64,000 nt of DNA. Origin: Alphaproteobacteria bacterium (GTDB lineage Bacteria; Pseudomonadota; Alphaproteobacteria; UBA8366). Under the pieces are notes generated by a model. It was given only the letters and a program-made list of their open reading frames with translations. It did not search any database and was not told the DNA's origin. Positions 54,671 to 63,724 of the stretch are shown here, piece after piece. Position numbers and translations under genes: made by a program. How positions within the stretch are numbered: position 1 is the first letter of the stretch; each line of letters opens with the position of its first letter. The stretch lies in assembly GCA_021774335.1 (NCBI GenBank), contig JAJFJD010000056.1:62001-126000 (forward strand), read 5' to 3'.

Positions 54671-55429
54671 ATGACGGAACGTCAAAACATTATCGCTCGA
54701 CTTGCCTGGTTGGCGCTCGGGCTCGCCTTGATCGCCGCTGTTGCCGAGGCGTTCGCCGGCTTCGGCACGAAATGGGCCTTATGGGATATTCGTACCGGGT
54801 TCACTATTCTGCGCTGGAGCGCTTGGAGCGGCCTGGTCATAGCGGGTATCGCCCTGATCCTCGCGGGCATCACCCTCCGAGGCACGGCCCGACGCGGCTT
54901 TACCGTGGCGTTGGCCGCTTTGTTCGTTGGCGGCATCGCCTTCGCGGTGCCATGGCTTAACCAGCGACAGGCACGCAGCGTGCCGCCGATCCACGATATC
55001 ACGACGGATACGGAGAATCCGCCGATGTTCCAGGATGCACTGCCGTTGCGCAAGGATGCGCGCAACCCGCCGGAATATGCCGGCGTGGCCGTGGCCAAAC
55101 AGCAGAAAGAAGCCTATCCGGATATCGCGCCGCTGCTTATCAAGGAGCCCCCGAACGCGGCATATAGCGCCGCGCTGAGCACCGCTGTCGAGCGCGGCTG
55201 GAGGATTAGCGGCAAATCCGGGCCGGAGGGCCGAATAGAGGCTGTCGAAACCACCTTCTGGTTCGGTTTCAAGGACGACATCGTCATCCGCATTGCACCT
55301 GCCGACGGGGGCGGCAGCCGTATCGACGTCCGCTCCAAGTCGCGTGTCGGACGCTCCGACGTCGGCGCCAACGCGGCGCGTATTCGTGCCTACATAATTG
55401 CGCTGAAGAAAAACCTGGCGGCGTCCTAG
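54671..55429 (+). CDS. DUF1499-domain membrane protein
   Basis: A 252-residue protein. Three membrane segments lie in residues about 10-95 (LAWLALGLALIAAVAEAFA, LVIAGIALILAGITL, VALAALFVGGIAFAVPWL), and the C-terminal DUF1499 domain shows FGFKDDIVIRI and SKSRVGRSDVGANAARIRAY. The domain's function is unknown. Its position inside a hopanoid locus is unexplained; a role in membrane or hopanoid handling is a guess only. Confidence 0.88.
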   Translation: MTERQNIIARLAWLALGLALIAAVAEAFAGFGTKWALWDIRTGFTILRWSAWSGLVIAGIALILAGITLRGTARRGFTVALAALFVGGIAFAVPWLNQRQARSVPPIHDITTDTENPPMFQDALPLRKDARNPPEYAGVAVAKQQKEAYPDIAPLLIKEPPNAAYSAALSTAVERGWRISGKSGPEGRIEAVETTFWFGFKDDIVIRIAPADGGGSRIDVRSKSRVGRSDVGANAARIRAYIIALKKNLAAS

Positions 55430-55739
55430 GCTAGAACAACGCGATGGCCGCTCGGAGCAGTAAGCGGCGCTCCGATCACACGAACACCCGCACTGGCAGA
55501 ATGGCACCCACAGCGATCAGAACCACGAGGACTCATTGCTGGGCCCGCTCCGGATCGGCGCGGCCGAACGAATGTGCGTTTAAAGATTACTCTGCACTTG
55601 CGGTTTTCCGGCCATCGACTATGTACATCCAAAATAGGCACCCTGCTGCGACCGTGCGTCCCTTGCATGAGAAAATCAACGACGGCAGATCTTCCGTCCC
55701 CTCAATGAGCATGGGCTAGATTAAGTGAAGGATACTTCC
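55430..55739. other. Non-coding stretch between DUF1499 and PhyH genes
   Basis: These 310 bases show no convincing gene on either strand. The frames present are short and have no ribosome sites. The 3' end contains AGTGAAGGA, which is the ribosome site of the PhyH gene. Confidence 0.45.
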
Positions 55740-56510
55740 GTGATCGACCGAGTACGTCAGTTGACCGACCAACATCTGTCGGATTTCGCCCGCGACGGCT
55801 TTGTCGTTGTGCGCGGCATGTTCTCGGCGGACGAAATGGCTGAAATCGCGCGTTGGACGGATGAGGTAGAGGCTTATCCCGAGATCCCCGGCAAGTACAT
55901 GAAGTATTTCGAGAAGAGCCTTAAAGGGGCCAGTGACCGTCTTCTAAATCGACTGGAAAACTTTTACCCCTATCACGATAGCTTTCGGAAACTCTTCGAT
56001 TGCGATGCCTTGCGCGGGGCAACGTCCGAATTGCTCGGCGAGCAGGCAGTTCTGTTCAAGGACAAGATCAATTTCAAAATGCCCGGCGGCGACGGCTTCA
56101 AACCGCACCAGGACCAGCAGGCGGGATGGAGCACCTACGCCGATTTCTTTGTCACCGCGCTTGTATCGATCGACGTCGCGACGAAAGAGAACGGCTGCCT
56201 CGAAATGGTTGCCGGGTATCACCAGAAAGGCCTGGTCGGCGACGAATGGGAACCGCTGACCGATGAGCAGGTGGCGGCGATGAATCCCGTCGCCTGCCCG
56301 ACCGAACCAGGTGACGTGGTGTTCTTCGATTCATATGCGCCGCACGGATCGGGACCCAACCTCTCCGACAGCAAGCGCCGCGTGCTGTATGTGACCTACA
56401 ACCGCTTGTCGGATGGAAATCACCGCGACCAATATTATGCGGACAAACGAAAAAGTTACCCGCCCGATGTGGAGCGCGACCCAGGCAAGCAGTATCAGTA
56501 TCGGGTATAG
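55740..56510 (+). CDS. PhyH-family 2-oxoglutarate dioxygenase
   Basis: A 256-residue Fe(II)/2-oxoglutarate oxygenase. The HxD is in FKPHQDQQAGW and the distal His in YAPHGSGPNLSD, followed by the Arg-bearing KRRVLYVTYNRLS. The GTG at 55740, seven bases after AAGGA, is the best start; a GTG at 55725 is also in frame. The family hydroxylates phytanoyl-CoA, ectoine and various secondary metabolites. Its place between hpnC and dxs suggests, without proof, a substrate linked to isoprenoid or hopanoid metabolism. Confidence 0.88.
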   Translation: MIDRVRQLTDQHLSDFARDGFVVVRGMFSADEMAEIARWTDEVEAYPEIPGKYMKYFEKSLKGASDRLLNRLENFYPYHDSFRKLFDCDALRGATSELLGEQAVLFKDKINFKMPGGDGFKPHQDQQAGWSTYADFFVTALVSIDVATKENGCLEMVAGYHQKGLVGDEWEPLTDEQVAAMNPVACPTEPGDVVFFDSYAPHGSGPNLSDSKRRVLYVTYNRLSDGNHRDQYYADKRKSYPPDVERDPGKQYQYRV

Positions 56511-56520
56511 CAGATCCTAC

Positions 56521-56737
56521 GGGAATCTATTCCCTTAGCTAAGGGTCTGTTGCGCCGACACGCCCGGAAAACAAGGGTGGCGCGAGAGCAACATGTTGCA
56601 TTTTTTTCTACCACCCCCGAGCAATTCGGCGTAGGTGTAGTAAGTTGAGACTCGAGGTATTGCGAGTTTGTCCTGGCCGTGACGGCGCAATTTTTGCGCT
56701 GAAGCGTTGGTATTGCGTCATTTATGTTATATGACGC
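56521..56737. promoter_or_regulatory. Palindrome-rich leader of the dxs operon
   Basis: Five inverted repeats occur here: GGGAAT-CT-ATTCCC (56521-56534), CCCTTAGCTAAGGG (56532-56545), GCAACATGTTGC followed by seven T (56587-56606), GCGCAA-TTT-TTGCGC (56685-56699) and GCGTCAT-N9-ATGACGC (56715-56737). The last overlaps TATATG-like promoter bases, so it is the best operator candidate. The GCAAC...T7 element may terminate transcripts from the PhyH gene. Confidence 0.45.
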
Positions 56738-56776
56738 TCGCCTGCGCGACCGGGGCGCGTGTTGAAGGAGGCAATT

Positions 56777-58693
56777 GTGGCACCGAAAACGCCGTTATTG
56801 GACCAGATTCGCACACCTGCGGATCTTCGCAAATTTCCGGAGAGCGACCTCCGGCAGATTGCGGATGAATTAAGAGCCGAAACCATCGATGCCGTGTCGG
56901 TCACCGGCGGGCATCTTGGCGCGGGGCTCGGCGTTGTCGAGTTGACCGCAGCCATCCACTACGTCTTCAACACACCCGACGACATCCTGATTTGGGATGT
57001 CGGCCACCAGTGCTATCCGCACAAGATTCTGACGGATCGCCGCGACCGCATCCGCACGCTGCGCCAGAAAGACGGCCTGAGCGGGTTCACCAAGCGCGCC
57101 GAAAGCAAATACGACCCCTTCGGCGCCGCGCATTCGTCCACTTCGATTTCGTCCGGCCTCGGTTTCGCCGTCGGCCGCGACCTTAAGGGCAAAGACAACG
57201 ACGTGATCTGCGTCATCGGCGACGGTGCGATGACCGCCGGTATGGCTTATGAGGCGATGAATAACGCCGGCTGGCTGGGCAACCGATTGATCGTCGTGCT
57301 GAACGACAATGAAATGTCGATCGCACCGCCAGTCGGGGCGCTGAGCAACTATCTCACACGCCTGCTGTCTTCAAAGGAATACCGGAACCTGCGGCGGCTG
57401 GGCCAGGAAGTGGCCGAGAAACTGCCGCATCCGATCGAAGTCGCGGCCAAGCGCGCCGAGGAATATGCCCGCGGCATGTTCACCGGCGGCACGTTGTTCG
57501 AAGAGTTGGGCTTCTATTATGTCGGCCCGATCGACGGCCACAACATGGACCAGCTCGTCCCGGTCCTGAAGAACCTTCGGGATACCGACCTTCCGGGCCC
57601 TGTGCTGCTACACGCCGTGACGGTCAAGGGCAAGGGCTACGACCCTGCGGAGAAGTCCGACGACAAGTATCATGGTGTCGGAACTTTCAACGTCGTGACC
57701 GGCGCGCAGGACAAAGGCAAGTCGAACGCCCCCTCCTACACCAAGGTCTATGCGGAATCGCTGATCAAGGAAGCCCGGGAAGACGAAACGATCGTCGCCA
57801 TCACGGCCGCGATGCCGGACGGAACCGGCCTGGATGTCTTCGGCAAGGAATTCCCGGACCGGACGTTCGACGTTGGCCTTGCCGAGCAACACGCGGTGAC
57901 GTTCAGCGCCGGCTTAGCGGCCGAAGGGCTGAAGCCGTTCACATCGATCTACTCGACCTTCCTGCAACGCGCGTTCGATCAGATCGTGCATGATGTCGCC
58001 ATTCAGAAACTGCCGGTCCGTTTCGCCATCGACCGCGCCGGACTTGTCGGTGCGGATGGCCAAACCCATGCTGGCGCCTTTGACGTAACCTATCTCAGCT
58101 GTCTGCCGGGCATGGTCGTGATGGCCTGCGGCGACGAGGCGGATCTCCGCCATATGGTCGCCACCGCGGTGGCCTATGACGAAGGGCCGATCGCCTTCCG
58201 TTTCCCGCGCGGCGAAGCAGTAGGCGTCGACATGCCGGAACGCGGCGAGGTCCTGGAGATCGGCAAAGGCCGCATCCTTCAGGAAGGCAACAAGGTCGCG
58301 CTTCTCAACTTCGGCGGACGGTTGGCCGAGTGCATGAAAGCCGCCGACGCGTTGGCGGCCCGCGGGTTGCCGACCACGATTGCCGACGCGCGTTTCTCGA
58401 AACCGCTTGATACCAAGCTGGTCGAGACCTTGGCGCGCGAGCACGAGGTTCTCATCACCATCGAGGAAGCCTCGATCGGCGGGTTCGCGACACAAGTTCT
58501 GAATCATCTCGTCAAGAACGACCTTATTACCGACGGCCTCAAGATCCGTCCGATGTTCCTGCCGGATCGGTTCCAGGAGCAAGCCAAGCCGGTCGAGATG
58601 TACGAAGACGCTGGCCTGAATGCGCATCAAATCACCGAAATGGCGTTGAGCGCACTCGGCGAACAGACTTTGGACCAACCGGCACGGGCGTAA
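56777..58693 (+). CDS. dxs: 1-deoxy-D-xylulose-5-phosphate synthase
   Basis: A 638-residue thiamine-diphosphate enzyme, first step of the MEP pathway (pyruvate plus glyceraldehyde 3-phosphate). Signature parts are [17 protein letters not shown], the cofactor motif [34 protein letters not shown] and the transketolase half from [10 protein letters not shown]. The GTG at 56777, six bases after AAGGAGG, was chosen over the in-frame GTG at 56759. It is directly followed by hpnD, one base after its stop, so precursor supply and squalene synthesis are co-transcribed. Confidence 0.96.
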   Translation: MAPKTPLLDQIRTPADLRKFPESDLRQIADELRAETIDAVSVTGGHLGAGLGVVELTAAIHYVFNTPDDILIWDVGHQCYPHKILTDRRDRIRTLRQKDGLSGFTKRAESKYDPFGAAHSSTSISSGLGFAVGRDLKGKDNDVICVIGDGAMTAGMAYEAMNNAGWLGNRLIVVLNDNEMSIAPPVGALSNYLTRLLSSKEYRNLRRLGQEVAEKLPHPIEVAAKRAEEYARGMFTGGTLFEELGFYYVGPIDGHNMDQLVPVLKNLRDTDLPGPVLLHAVTVKGKGYDPAEKSDDKYHGVGTFNVVTGAQDKGKSNAPSYTKVYAESLIKEAREDETIVAITAAMPDGTGLDVFGKEFPDRTFDVGLAEQHAVTFSAGLAAEGLKPFTSIYSTFLQRAFDQIVHDVAIQKLPVRFAIDRAGLVGADGQTHAGAFDVTYLSCLPGMVVMACGDEADLRHMVATAVAYDEGPIAFRFPRGEAVGVDMPERGEVLEIGKGRILQEGNKVALLNFGGRLAECMKAADALAARGLPTTIADARFSKPLDTKLVETLAREHEVLITIEEASIGGFATQVLNHLVKNDLITDGLKIRPMFLPDRFQEQAKPVEMYEDAGLNAHQITEMALSALGEQTLDQPARA

Positions 58694-58694
58694 C

Positions 58695-59630
58695 GTGACA
58701 ACGCTGGAAGGCGCGCAAACGGGCAAGGCCGCCCGAGAGGACAGCGCTCCGACAGCGCATGATCACGCTGCTTCACAACAGGACTGCCGCGCCACCGCCG
58801 ACGATTTGGCGCATGTGGAAGCGGTGGTGCAAGGGTCCGGTTCTTCCTTCTATGGCGCAATGCGGACGCTTCCCAAGGATCAACGGGACGCGATGTTCGC
58901 CGTCTACGCATTTTGCCGTGAAATCGACGACATTGCGGACGATCCGCTCCCACCACAGGAGAAGGTGGACGGCCTCGCACTGTGGCGCACCGAGATCGAT
59001 CGCCTGTTCGCCGGCATGCCCCAGAAACCGACCGGCCGTGCCCTGCTCGTCCCGGTCGAGAGATACGGCCTTCGCAAGGAAGACTTCGTCGCCCTGATCG
59101 ACGGCATGGAAATGGATGCCAGCGAATCGCTCCAAGGGCCGAGTATGGAAACCCTGCAGCTCTATTGCGAACGTGTTGCCGGTGCCGTCGGCCTGTTGTC
59201 TATCCGTGTATTCGGAGATTCCGGTGACCGCGCAACGGACGTAGCTTGGTCACTCGGTCAAGCACTGCAATTGACCAACATCCTACGCGATGTGCGGGAG
59301 GACGCGGACCGCGGCCGGCTCTACCTGCCTTCAGAGCTGCTCGATACGCATGGGATCGCAAGCCGGGATCCGGAAACCGTTCTTGCGCATCCCGCGTTGC
59401 CCAAGGTCTGCGCCGAGCTCGCGATCCTCGCCGACACTCGGTTCAAAGAGGCAATTGCCGCAATGGCCGATTGCGACCGCCGGCAAATGCGGCCCGCGGT
59501 CGTCATGATGCATGTCTATCATCGCGTCCTGGAGAAACTCATGCAGCGAGGATGGACCCGCATCGACGAGCCAGTTCGGGTATCCAAGCTCGCAAAAATC
59601 TGGATCGCGGTCCGGTACGGACTGCTGTAG
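58695..59630 (+). CDS. hpnD: Presqualene diphosphate synthase HpnD
   Basis: A 311-residue prenyl synthase. It has an about 40-residue hydrophilic N-terminal extension, then VQGSGSSFYGAMRTLPKDQR, the first aspartate motif CREIDDIADD and the second NILRDVREDADRGRLYLP. HpnD condenses two farnesyl diphosphates to presqualene diphosphate. The start is GTG at 58695 right after dxs, with only a weak ribosome site, which suggests translational coupling. HpnE starts five bases after its stop. Confidence 0.94.
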   Translation: MTTLEGAQTGKAAREDSAPTAHDHAASQQDCRATADDLAHVEAVVQGSGSSFYGAMRTLPKDQRDAMFAVYAFCREIDDIADDPLPPQEKVDGLALWRTEIDRLFAGMPQKPTGRALLVPVERYGLRKEDFVALIDGMEMDASESLQGPSMETLQLYCERVAGAVGLLSIRVFGDSGDRATDVAWSLGQALQLTNILRDVREDADRGRLYLPSELLDTHGIASRDPETVLAHPALPKVCAELAILADTRFKEAIAAMADCDRRQMRPAVVMMHVYHRVLEKLMQRGWTRIDEPVRVSKLAKIWIAVRYGLL

Positions 59631-59635
59631 CGGCA

Positions 59636-60892
59636 ATGCCAACGGTCCACATCGTCGGAGCGGGTATGGCCGGGTTGGCCGCCGCGCTCGAGGTTTCAAG
59701 CCGCGGATTGCCGGTCGTGCTGCACGAAGCCGCCGGTCACGCCGGCGGACGCTGCCGTTCCTTTTTCGACAAGACACTCGGTTGCGAAATCGACAACGGC
59801 AACCATCTTGTCTTGTCGGGCAATTCCGGTGTCGCCGCCTTCGTCGACCAAGTCGGATCAGCAGAATCGTTCCTCGACCTGCCGGACGCCTGCTTTCCAT
59901 TTGTCGACCTGGAAACCGATGAACGTTGGGTTATTCATCCCAACCGCGGCCGCCTCCCTTGGTGGGTGTTTAAATCCGACCGGCGCATTCCCGGCAGCCG
60001 GGCCTCTGACTATCTCGTTGCACTCCGCTTACTGGCCGCGGACAAGAATGCGACCGTGGATGAGATATTTGGAGAGAACGCCAATGTCTATCGACGATTT
60101 TGGGAACCCCTCGCCGTTGCAATCCTGAACACACCGCCGACGGAAGCCTGCGCGCGCCTGCTTTGGCCGGTCTTCGCCGAGACCTTCGCCCTCGGGGCAG
60201 ATGCCTGCCGTCCCCTCATCGCACGCCAAGGACTAACCGATAGTTTCATCGACCCGGCCCTGGCGACATTGCGCGAGCGCGGCGCCGACATTCGGTTCGG
60301 GCACGGGCTCCGAAGCCTATCGAAGAGCGAATCGGCGGTCACCGAACTTCATTTTGGAGACGAAACTATAAATGTCGCTGCGGACGACTCGATCGTCCTG
60401 GCCCTGCCGGCAGCGGTATTGGGATCAATTCTGCCCGAATCAGCACCGCCGGAAACGTTTCACCCCATCGTCAACGTCCATTTCAAGCATGATGCTTCGA
60501 CCGTTTCCAACCCTCTTCCCCCGATTCTCGGCGTGATCGGCGGCACCGCGGATTGGATATTCTGCCGGGGCGATATCCTATCGGTCACGGTAAGCGCCGC
60601 GGTCGACCTGGCCAACGCCGCTGCCGACGACATAGCGGACGCCACGTGGCGCGACATCGACCGGGTTCTGGCCTTGAACACCCCGCTACGGCCGGCAACC
60701 CGCGTCGTGAAGGAGAAACGAGCGACCTTCGCGCAAACGCCGGAAAACGAGCGCCGCCGGGCCAACACCCGAACGAATCATAAGAATCTGTTCCTTGCAG
60801 GGGATTGGACGAATACCGGCTTGCCGGCCACTATCGAGGGCGCCGTCCGATCAGGCTTTAACGCGGCAAAATTGATAAAAAAATCGCACTAA
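59636..60892 (+). CDS. hpnE: Hydroxysqualene dehydroxylase HpnE
   Basis: A 418-residue FAD amine-oxidase-fold enzyme. It starts VHIVGAGMAGLAAALEV with the dinucleotide motif, and GHAGGRCRSFFD follows. The C-terminal FAD segment FLAGDWTNTGLPATIEGA is intact. HpnE removes the hydroxyl group of hydroxysqualene to give squalene. The open frame upstream (to 59246) is the shadow of hpnD; the ATG at 59636 is correct because it begins the FAD motif. Confidence 0.94.
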   Translation: MPTVHIVGAGMAGLAAALEVSSRGLPVVLHEAAGHAGGRCRSFFDKTLGCEIDNGNHLVLSGNSGVAAFVDQVGSAESFLDLPDACFPFVDLETDERWVIHPNRGRLPWWVFKSDRRIPGSRASDYLVALRLLAADKNATVDEIFGENANVYRRFWEPLAVAILNTPPTEACARLLWPVFAETFALGADACRPLIARQGLTDSFIDPALATLRERGADIRFGHGLRSLSKSESAVTELHFGDETINVAADDSIVLALPAAVLGSILPESAPPETFHPIVNVHFKHDASTVSNPLPPILGVIGGTADWIFCRGDILSVTVSAAVDLANAAADDIADATWRDIDRVLALNTPLRPATRVVKEKRATFAQTPENERRRANTRTNHKNLFLAGDWTNTGLPATIEGAVRSGFNAAKLIKKSH

Positions 60893-60997
60893 ACCGGAAA
60901 TTGTGCCGCTTTGCCAAAGTGTTGCTCCTTTGCCACAGGCCTCGGACGTTACGAAACTGTTACTGCCCTCACCTTGACTTTGGACGCTACCTGAACG

Positions 60998-61011
60998 ACG
61001 TTAGCTAACGT
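60998..61011. promoter_or_regulatory. Perfect palindrome in the shc promoter region
   Basis: ACGTTAGCTAACGT lies 41 bases before the shc start. TTGACT at 60974-60979 could be a -35 element upstream of it. The TTAGCTAA core is also part of CCCTTAGCTAAGGG at 56532-56545 ahead of dxs, so one regulator could see both. One 14-bp palindrome by itself could arise by chance. Confidence 0.4.
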
Positions 61012-61052
61012 ATGAGTGTGTCGCAAATCGCATAAAAACATAGATTTCCGGA

Positions 61053-63032
61053 ATGAACGCTGCTGTTGAAGCCATTGTTGGCGATCTAAACGCCAGTAAC
61101 GATTCTGTACGTCTGGATGAACCAGACCCGCAACTTTTGGACCGCGTGATTGCTGAATGCGTCGCCGGGCTCAAGACGCTTCAGCGGGAAGACGGTCACT
61201 GGGTGTTTGAACTCGAAGCTGACGCGACGATTCCTGCCGAATACGTCCTGCTCAAGCATTTCCTTGGCGAGCCCGCTCCGGAAATTGAGCGGAAGATCGG
61301 CGTTTATCTTCGCGACCTCCAGGCGGATCATGGCGGCTGGCCGCTGTTCTACGAAGGCGCGTTCGATATTAGTGCCAGCGTTAAGGCCTATTTCGCGCTG
61401 AAGTTGATCGGCGACGATATCGATGCCCCACATATGAAGCGCGCCCGCGACGCTATTCTCGAACATGGCGGCGCAGCGAATTGCAACGTCTTCACGCGGA
61501 TTGCCCTCGCGTTGTTCGGCCAGGTGCCATGGCGCGCCGTACCGGTGATGCCGGTGGAGATTTTTCATCTGCCGCGATGGTTCCCGTTCCACTTGTCGAA
61601 GGTGTCATATTGGTCGCGCACGGTCATCGCACCGTTGCTGATCCTCATGACGCTGAAACCGGTGGCGAAGAATCAGACGGGCACGGACATCCGCGAACTG
61701 TTCGAAGTACCGCCGGAAGACGTTCCCAAGTATTTGCGGAATCCGACGGGCTCCCGTTGGGGCGACACGCTCCTGTGGCTCGACGGCTTTCTCAGGCTTG
61801 CCGAACCCTTCTTCCCTCGCAAACCGCGGCAGCGCGCGTTGGACAAGGCGTTGTCCTTCGTGACCGAGCGGCTCAACGGCGACGACGGACTCGGGGGTAT
61901 TTTCCCCGCCATGGCCAACACCGTGATGGCAATGACCGCGCTTGGCTATCCGGACGATCATCCGGATCTGGTCACGGCGAAGAATGCCATCGAGAAACTG
62001 CTGGTCGTGAACGGCGAAAGCGCCTACGTCCAGCCCTGCCTGTCGCCGATCTGGGACACCGCCCTGGCTGCCCAGGCATTGATGGAAGCCGGCACGGACG
62101 GCGATGACCCTGTCGTTCAGAAAGCGATGGACTGGCTCGCGGGCAAGCAGATCATGGACGTCTACGGCGATTGGGCGGACGCACGCCCCAACGTCCGGCC
62201 GGGCGGCTGGCCATTCCAGTACGGTAACGATCACTATCCCGACGTCGACGACACGGCAGTGGTCGCGATTGCGATGCATCGCGCCAACAACGCCAAATAC
62301 GCCGAAAATCTATCGCGCGCGGAAGAATGGGTGGTACCCATGCGCAGCGAGAACGGCGGCTGGGGCGCCTTCGACGCGGACAACACGCATTTCCATTTGA
62401 ACCATATTCCGTTCGCCGATCATGGCGCCTTGCTCGATCCGCCGACATCCGACGTCACCGCGCGCTGCATCGGCATGCTCGCGCAGTTCGGTTACGACCG
62501 GGAGCATCCGGTGGTGACATCCGGCGTCGAGTTCCTGCGCCGCGAACAGGAAGAAGATGGCTCCTGGTTCGGCCGCTGGGGCACCAACTATGTGTACGGC
62601 ACATGGTCGGTCCTATGCGCCCTGAACGCCGCAGGCGAGGATATGTCGCAACCCTATATCCGCAAGGCCGTGAAATGGCTCGAAGACGAACAGCGTCCAG
62701 ACGGTGGCTGGGGTGAAGACGGCGCCTGCTACTGGGACGAGACCCGCGACGTGGTCATAGACAGCACCGCGTCGCAAACCGCTTGGGCCTTGTTGGGCCT
62801 GATGGCGGTCGGCGAGGTCGAAAGTGCAGCGGTTCGCAGAGGCATCGACTACTTGCTGAAATCGCCGCGTGAAGGCACGCAATGGGACGAAAAATGGTAT
62901 ACCGCCGTTGGTTTCCCGCGGGTCTTTTACCTAAAATATCACGGCTACAGCGCTTTCTTCCCGGCTTGGGCACTTGCCCGGTACCGCAGTCTCAAGAAGG
63001 GTAATTCCAAGAAAGTGCCGTTCGGCATGTGA
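61053..63032 (+). CDS. shc: Squalene-hopene cyclase
   Basis: A 659-residue triterpene cyclase that folds squalene into hopene and hopanol at the membrane. The catalytic DVDD motif is at residues 397-400 (YPDVDDTAVV). QW repeats are seen, for example QEEDGSWFGRWG and QRPDGGWGED. Substrate tunnel and membrane-binding features are normal for the family. The start is ATG at 61053 with a poor ribosome site. The gene ends at the hpnG start with a GTGA overlap. Confidence 0.96.
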   Translation: MNAAVEAIVGDLNASNDSVRLDEPDPQLLDRVIAECVAGLKTLQREDGHWVFELEADATIPAEYVLLKHFLGEPAPEIERKIGVYLRDLQADHGGWPLFYEGAFDISASVKAYFALKLIGDDIDAPHMKRARDAILEHGGAANCNVFTRIALALFGQVPWRAVPVMPVEIFHLPRWFPFHLSKVSYWSRTVIAPLLILMTLKPVAKNQTGTDIRELFEVPPEDVPKYLRNPTGSRWGDTLLWLDGFLRLAEPFFPRKPRQRALDKALSFVTERLNGDDGLGGIFPAMANTVMAMTALGYPDDHPDLVTAKNAIEKLLVVNGESAYVQPCLSPIWDTALAAQALMEAGTDGDDPVVQKAMDWLAGKQIMDVYGDWADARPNVRPGGWPFQYGNDHYPDVDDTAVVAIAMHRANNAKYAENLSRAEEWVVPMRSENGGWGAFDADNTHFHLNHIPFADHGALLDPPTSDVTARCIGMLAQFGYDREHPVVTSGVEFLRREQEEDGSWFGRWGTNYVYGTWSVLCALNAAGEDMSQPYIRKAVKWLEDEQRPDGGWGEDGACYWDETRDVVIDSTASQTAWALLGLMAVGEVESAAVRRGIDYLLKSPREGTQWDEKWYTAVGFPRVFYLKYHGYSAFFPAWALARYRSLKKGNSKKVPFGM

Positions 63033-63724
63033 CCGGAACTGGCTTCGTCACAGGATTTCTCGCCGAGCAACGCTGCCTGGAAGCCGCGTTCAAACAGCAT
63101 ACATCCACGCCCATGCCGCGCTACTACTGCGCCGGGGCAAGCCTTGAGCGCGCGTACACCGGCGCGCAACGGCTCGTCGAGGACGGTGCGGATGCGTTGG
63201 TCAGCTTCGGCATCGCGGGCGGCTTAGATGCGACCCTAACACCGGGCACTACTGTTATCGCAACCACGGTGATAGACACCGAAGGCAGCCGTTGGGAAAC
63301 CTCCACATCCTGGCAGGCCGCCGCCGCGGCCGTCATTCCGAACACCACGACTGGCACACTGGTCAGCACCGCCACGGCGGCCACCACGCCCGACGAGAAG
63401 GCTCGGCTCAACCGGGATCATCAGGCGCTGGCGGTGGATATGGAGAGCGCGGGCGTCGCCCGGGCGGCAGCAGAAGCCAAATGCCCCTTCCTCGTGGTCC
63501 GGGTCATCGCCGACCCGGCGGGTCGTAGCCTACCGTCCTCAGCCCTGCATGGAATTGACGCGGAAGGGCGGCAAAGGCCCCTCCGCGTCGTATCGAAACT
63601 AATTGTGCGGCCCTGGGAACTTTCGGGCCTGATCCGGCTGTCGAACGACAGCCGGACGGCTCTCAAGCAGCTAGGCCGCGTTGCTGCGCTCGGACATGGG
63701 CTTCTCAGACGTCCGCCCCTTTGA
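63029..63724 (+). CDS. hpnG: Hopanoid-associated phosphorylase HpnG
   Basis: A 231-residue nucleoside phosphorylase-like protein. Segments GIAGGLDATLTPGTTVIA and VDMESAGVARAAAEAKCPFLVVR match the family's ribose-binding and Glu motif. HpnG removes adenine from adenosylhopane on the way to ribosylhopane and bacteriohopanetetrol. The GTG at 63029 overlaps the shc stop. Its 3' end overlaps the convergent hpnH by 54 bases. Confidence 0.9.
   Translation: MTGTGFVTGFLAEQRCLEAAFKQHTSTPMPRYYCAGASLERAYTGAQRLVEDGADALVSFGIAGGLDATLTPGTTVIATTVIDTEGSRWETSTSWQAAAAAVIPNTTTGTLVSTATAATTPDEKARLNRDHQALAVDMESAGVARAAAEAKCPFLVVRVIADPAGRSLPSSALHGIDAEGRQRPLRVVSKLIVRPWELSGLIRLSNDSRTALKQLGRVAALGHGLLRRPPL

Noticed and set aside
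54314..56776. Possible tRNA or small RNA genes in the gaps of the hopanoid locus
   Set aside because: I saw no cloverleaf arms or CCA-ended acceptor stems; the inverted repeats are short operator-like or terminator-like elements.
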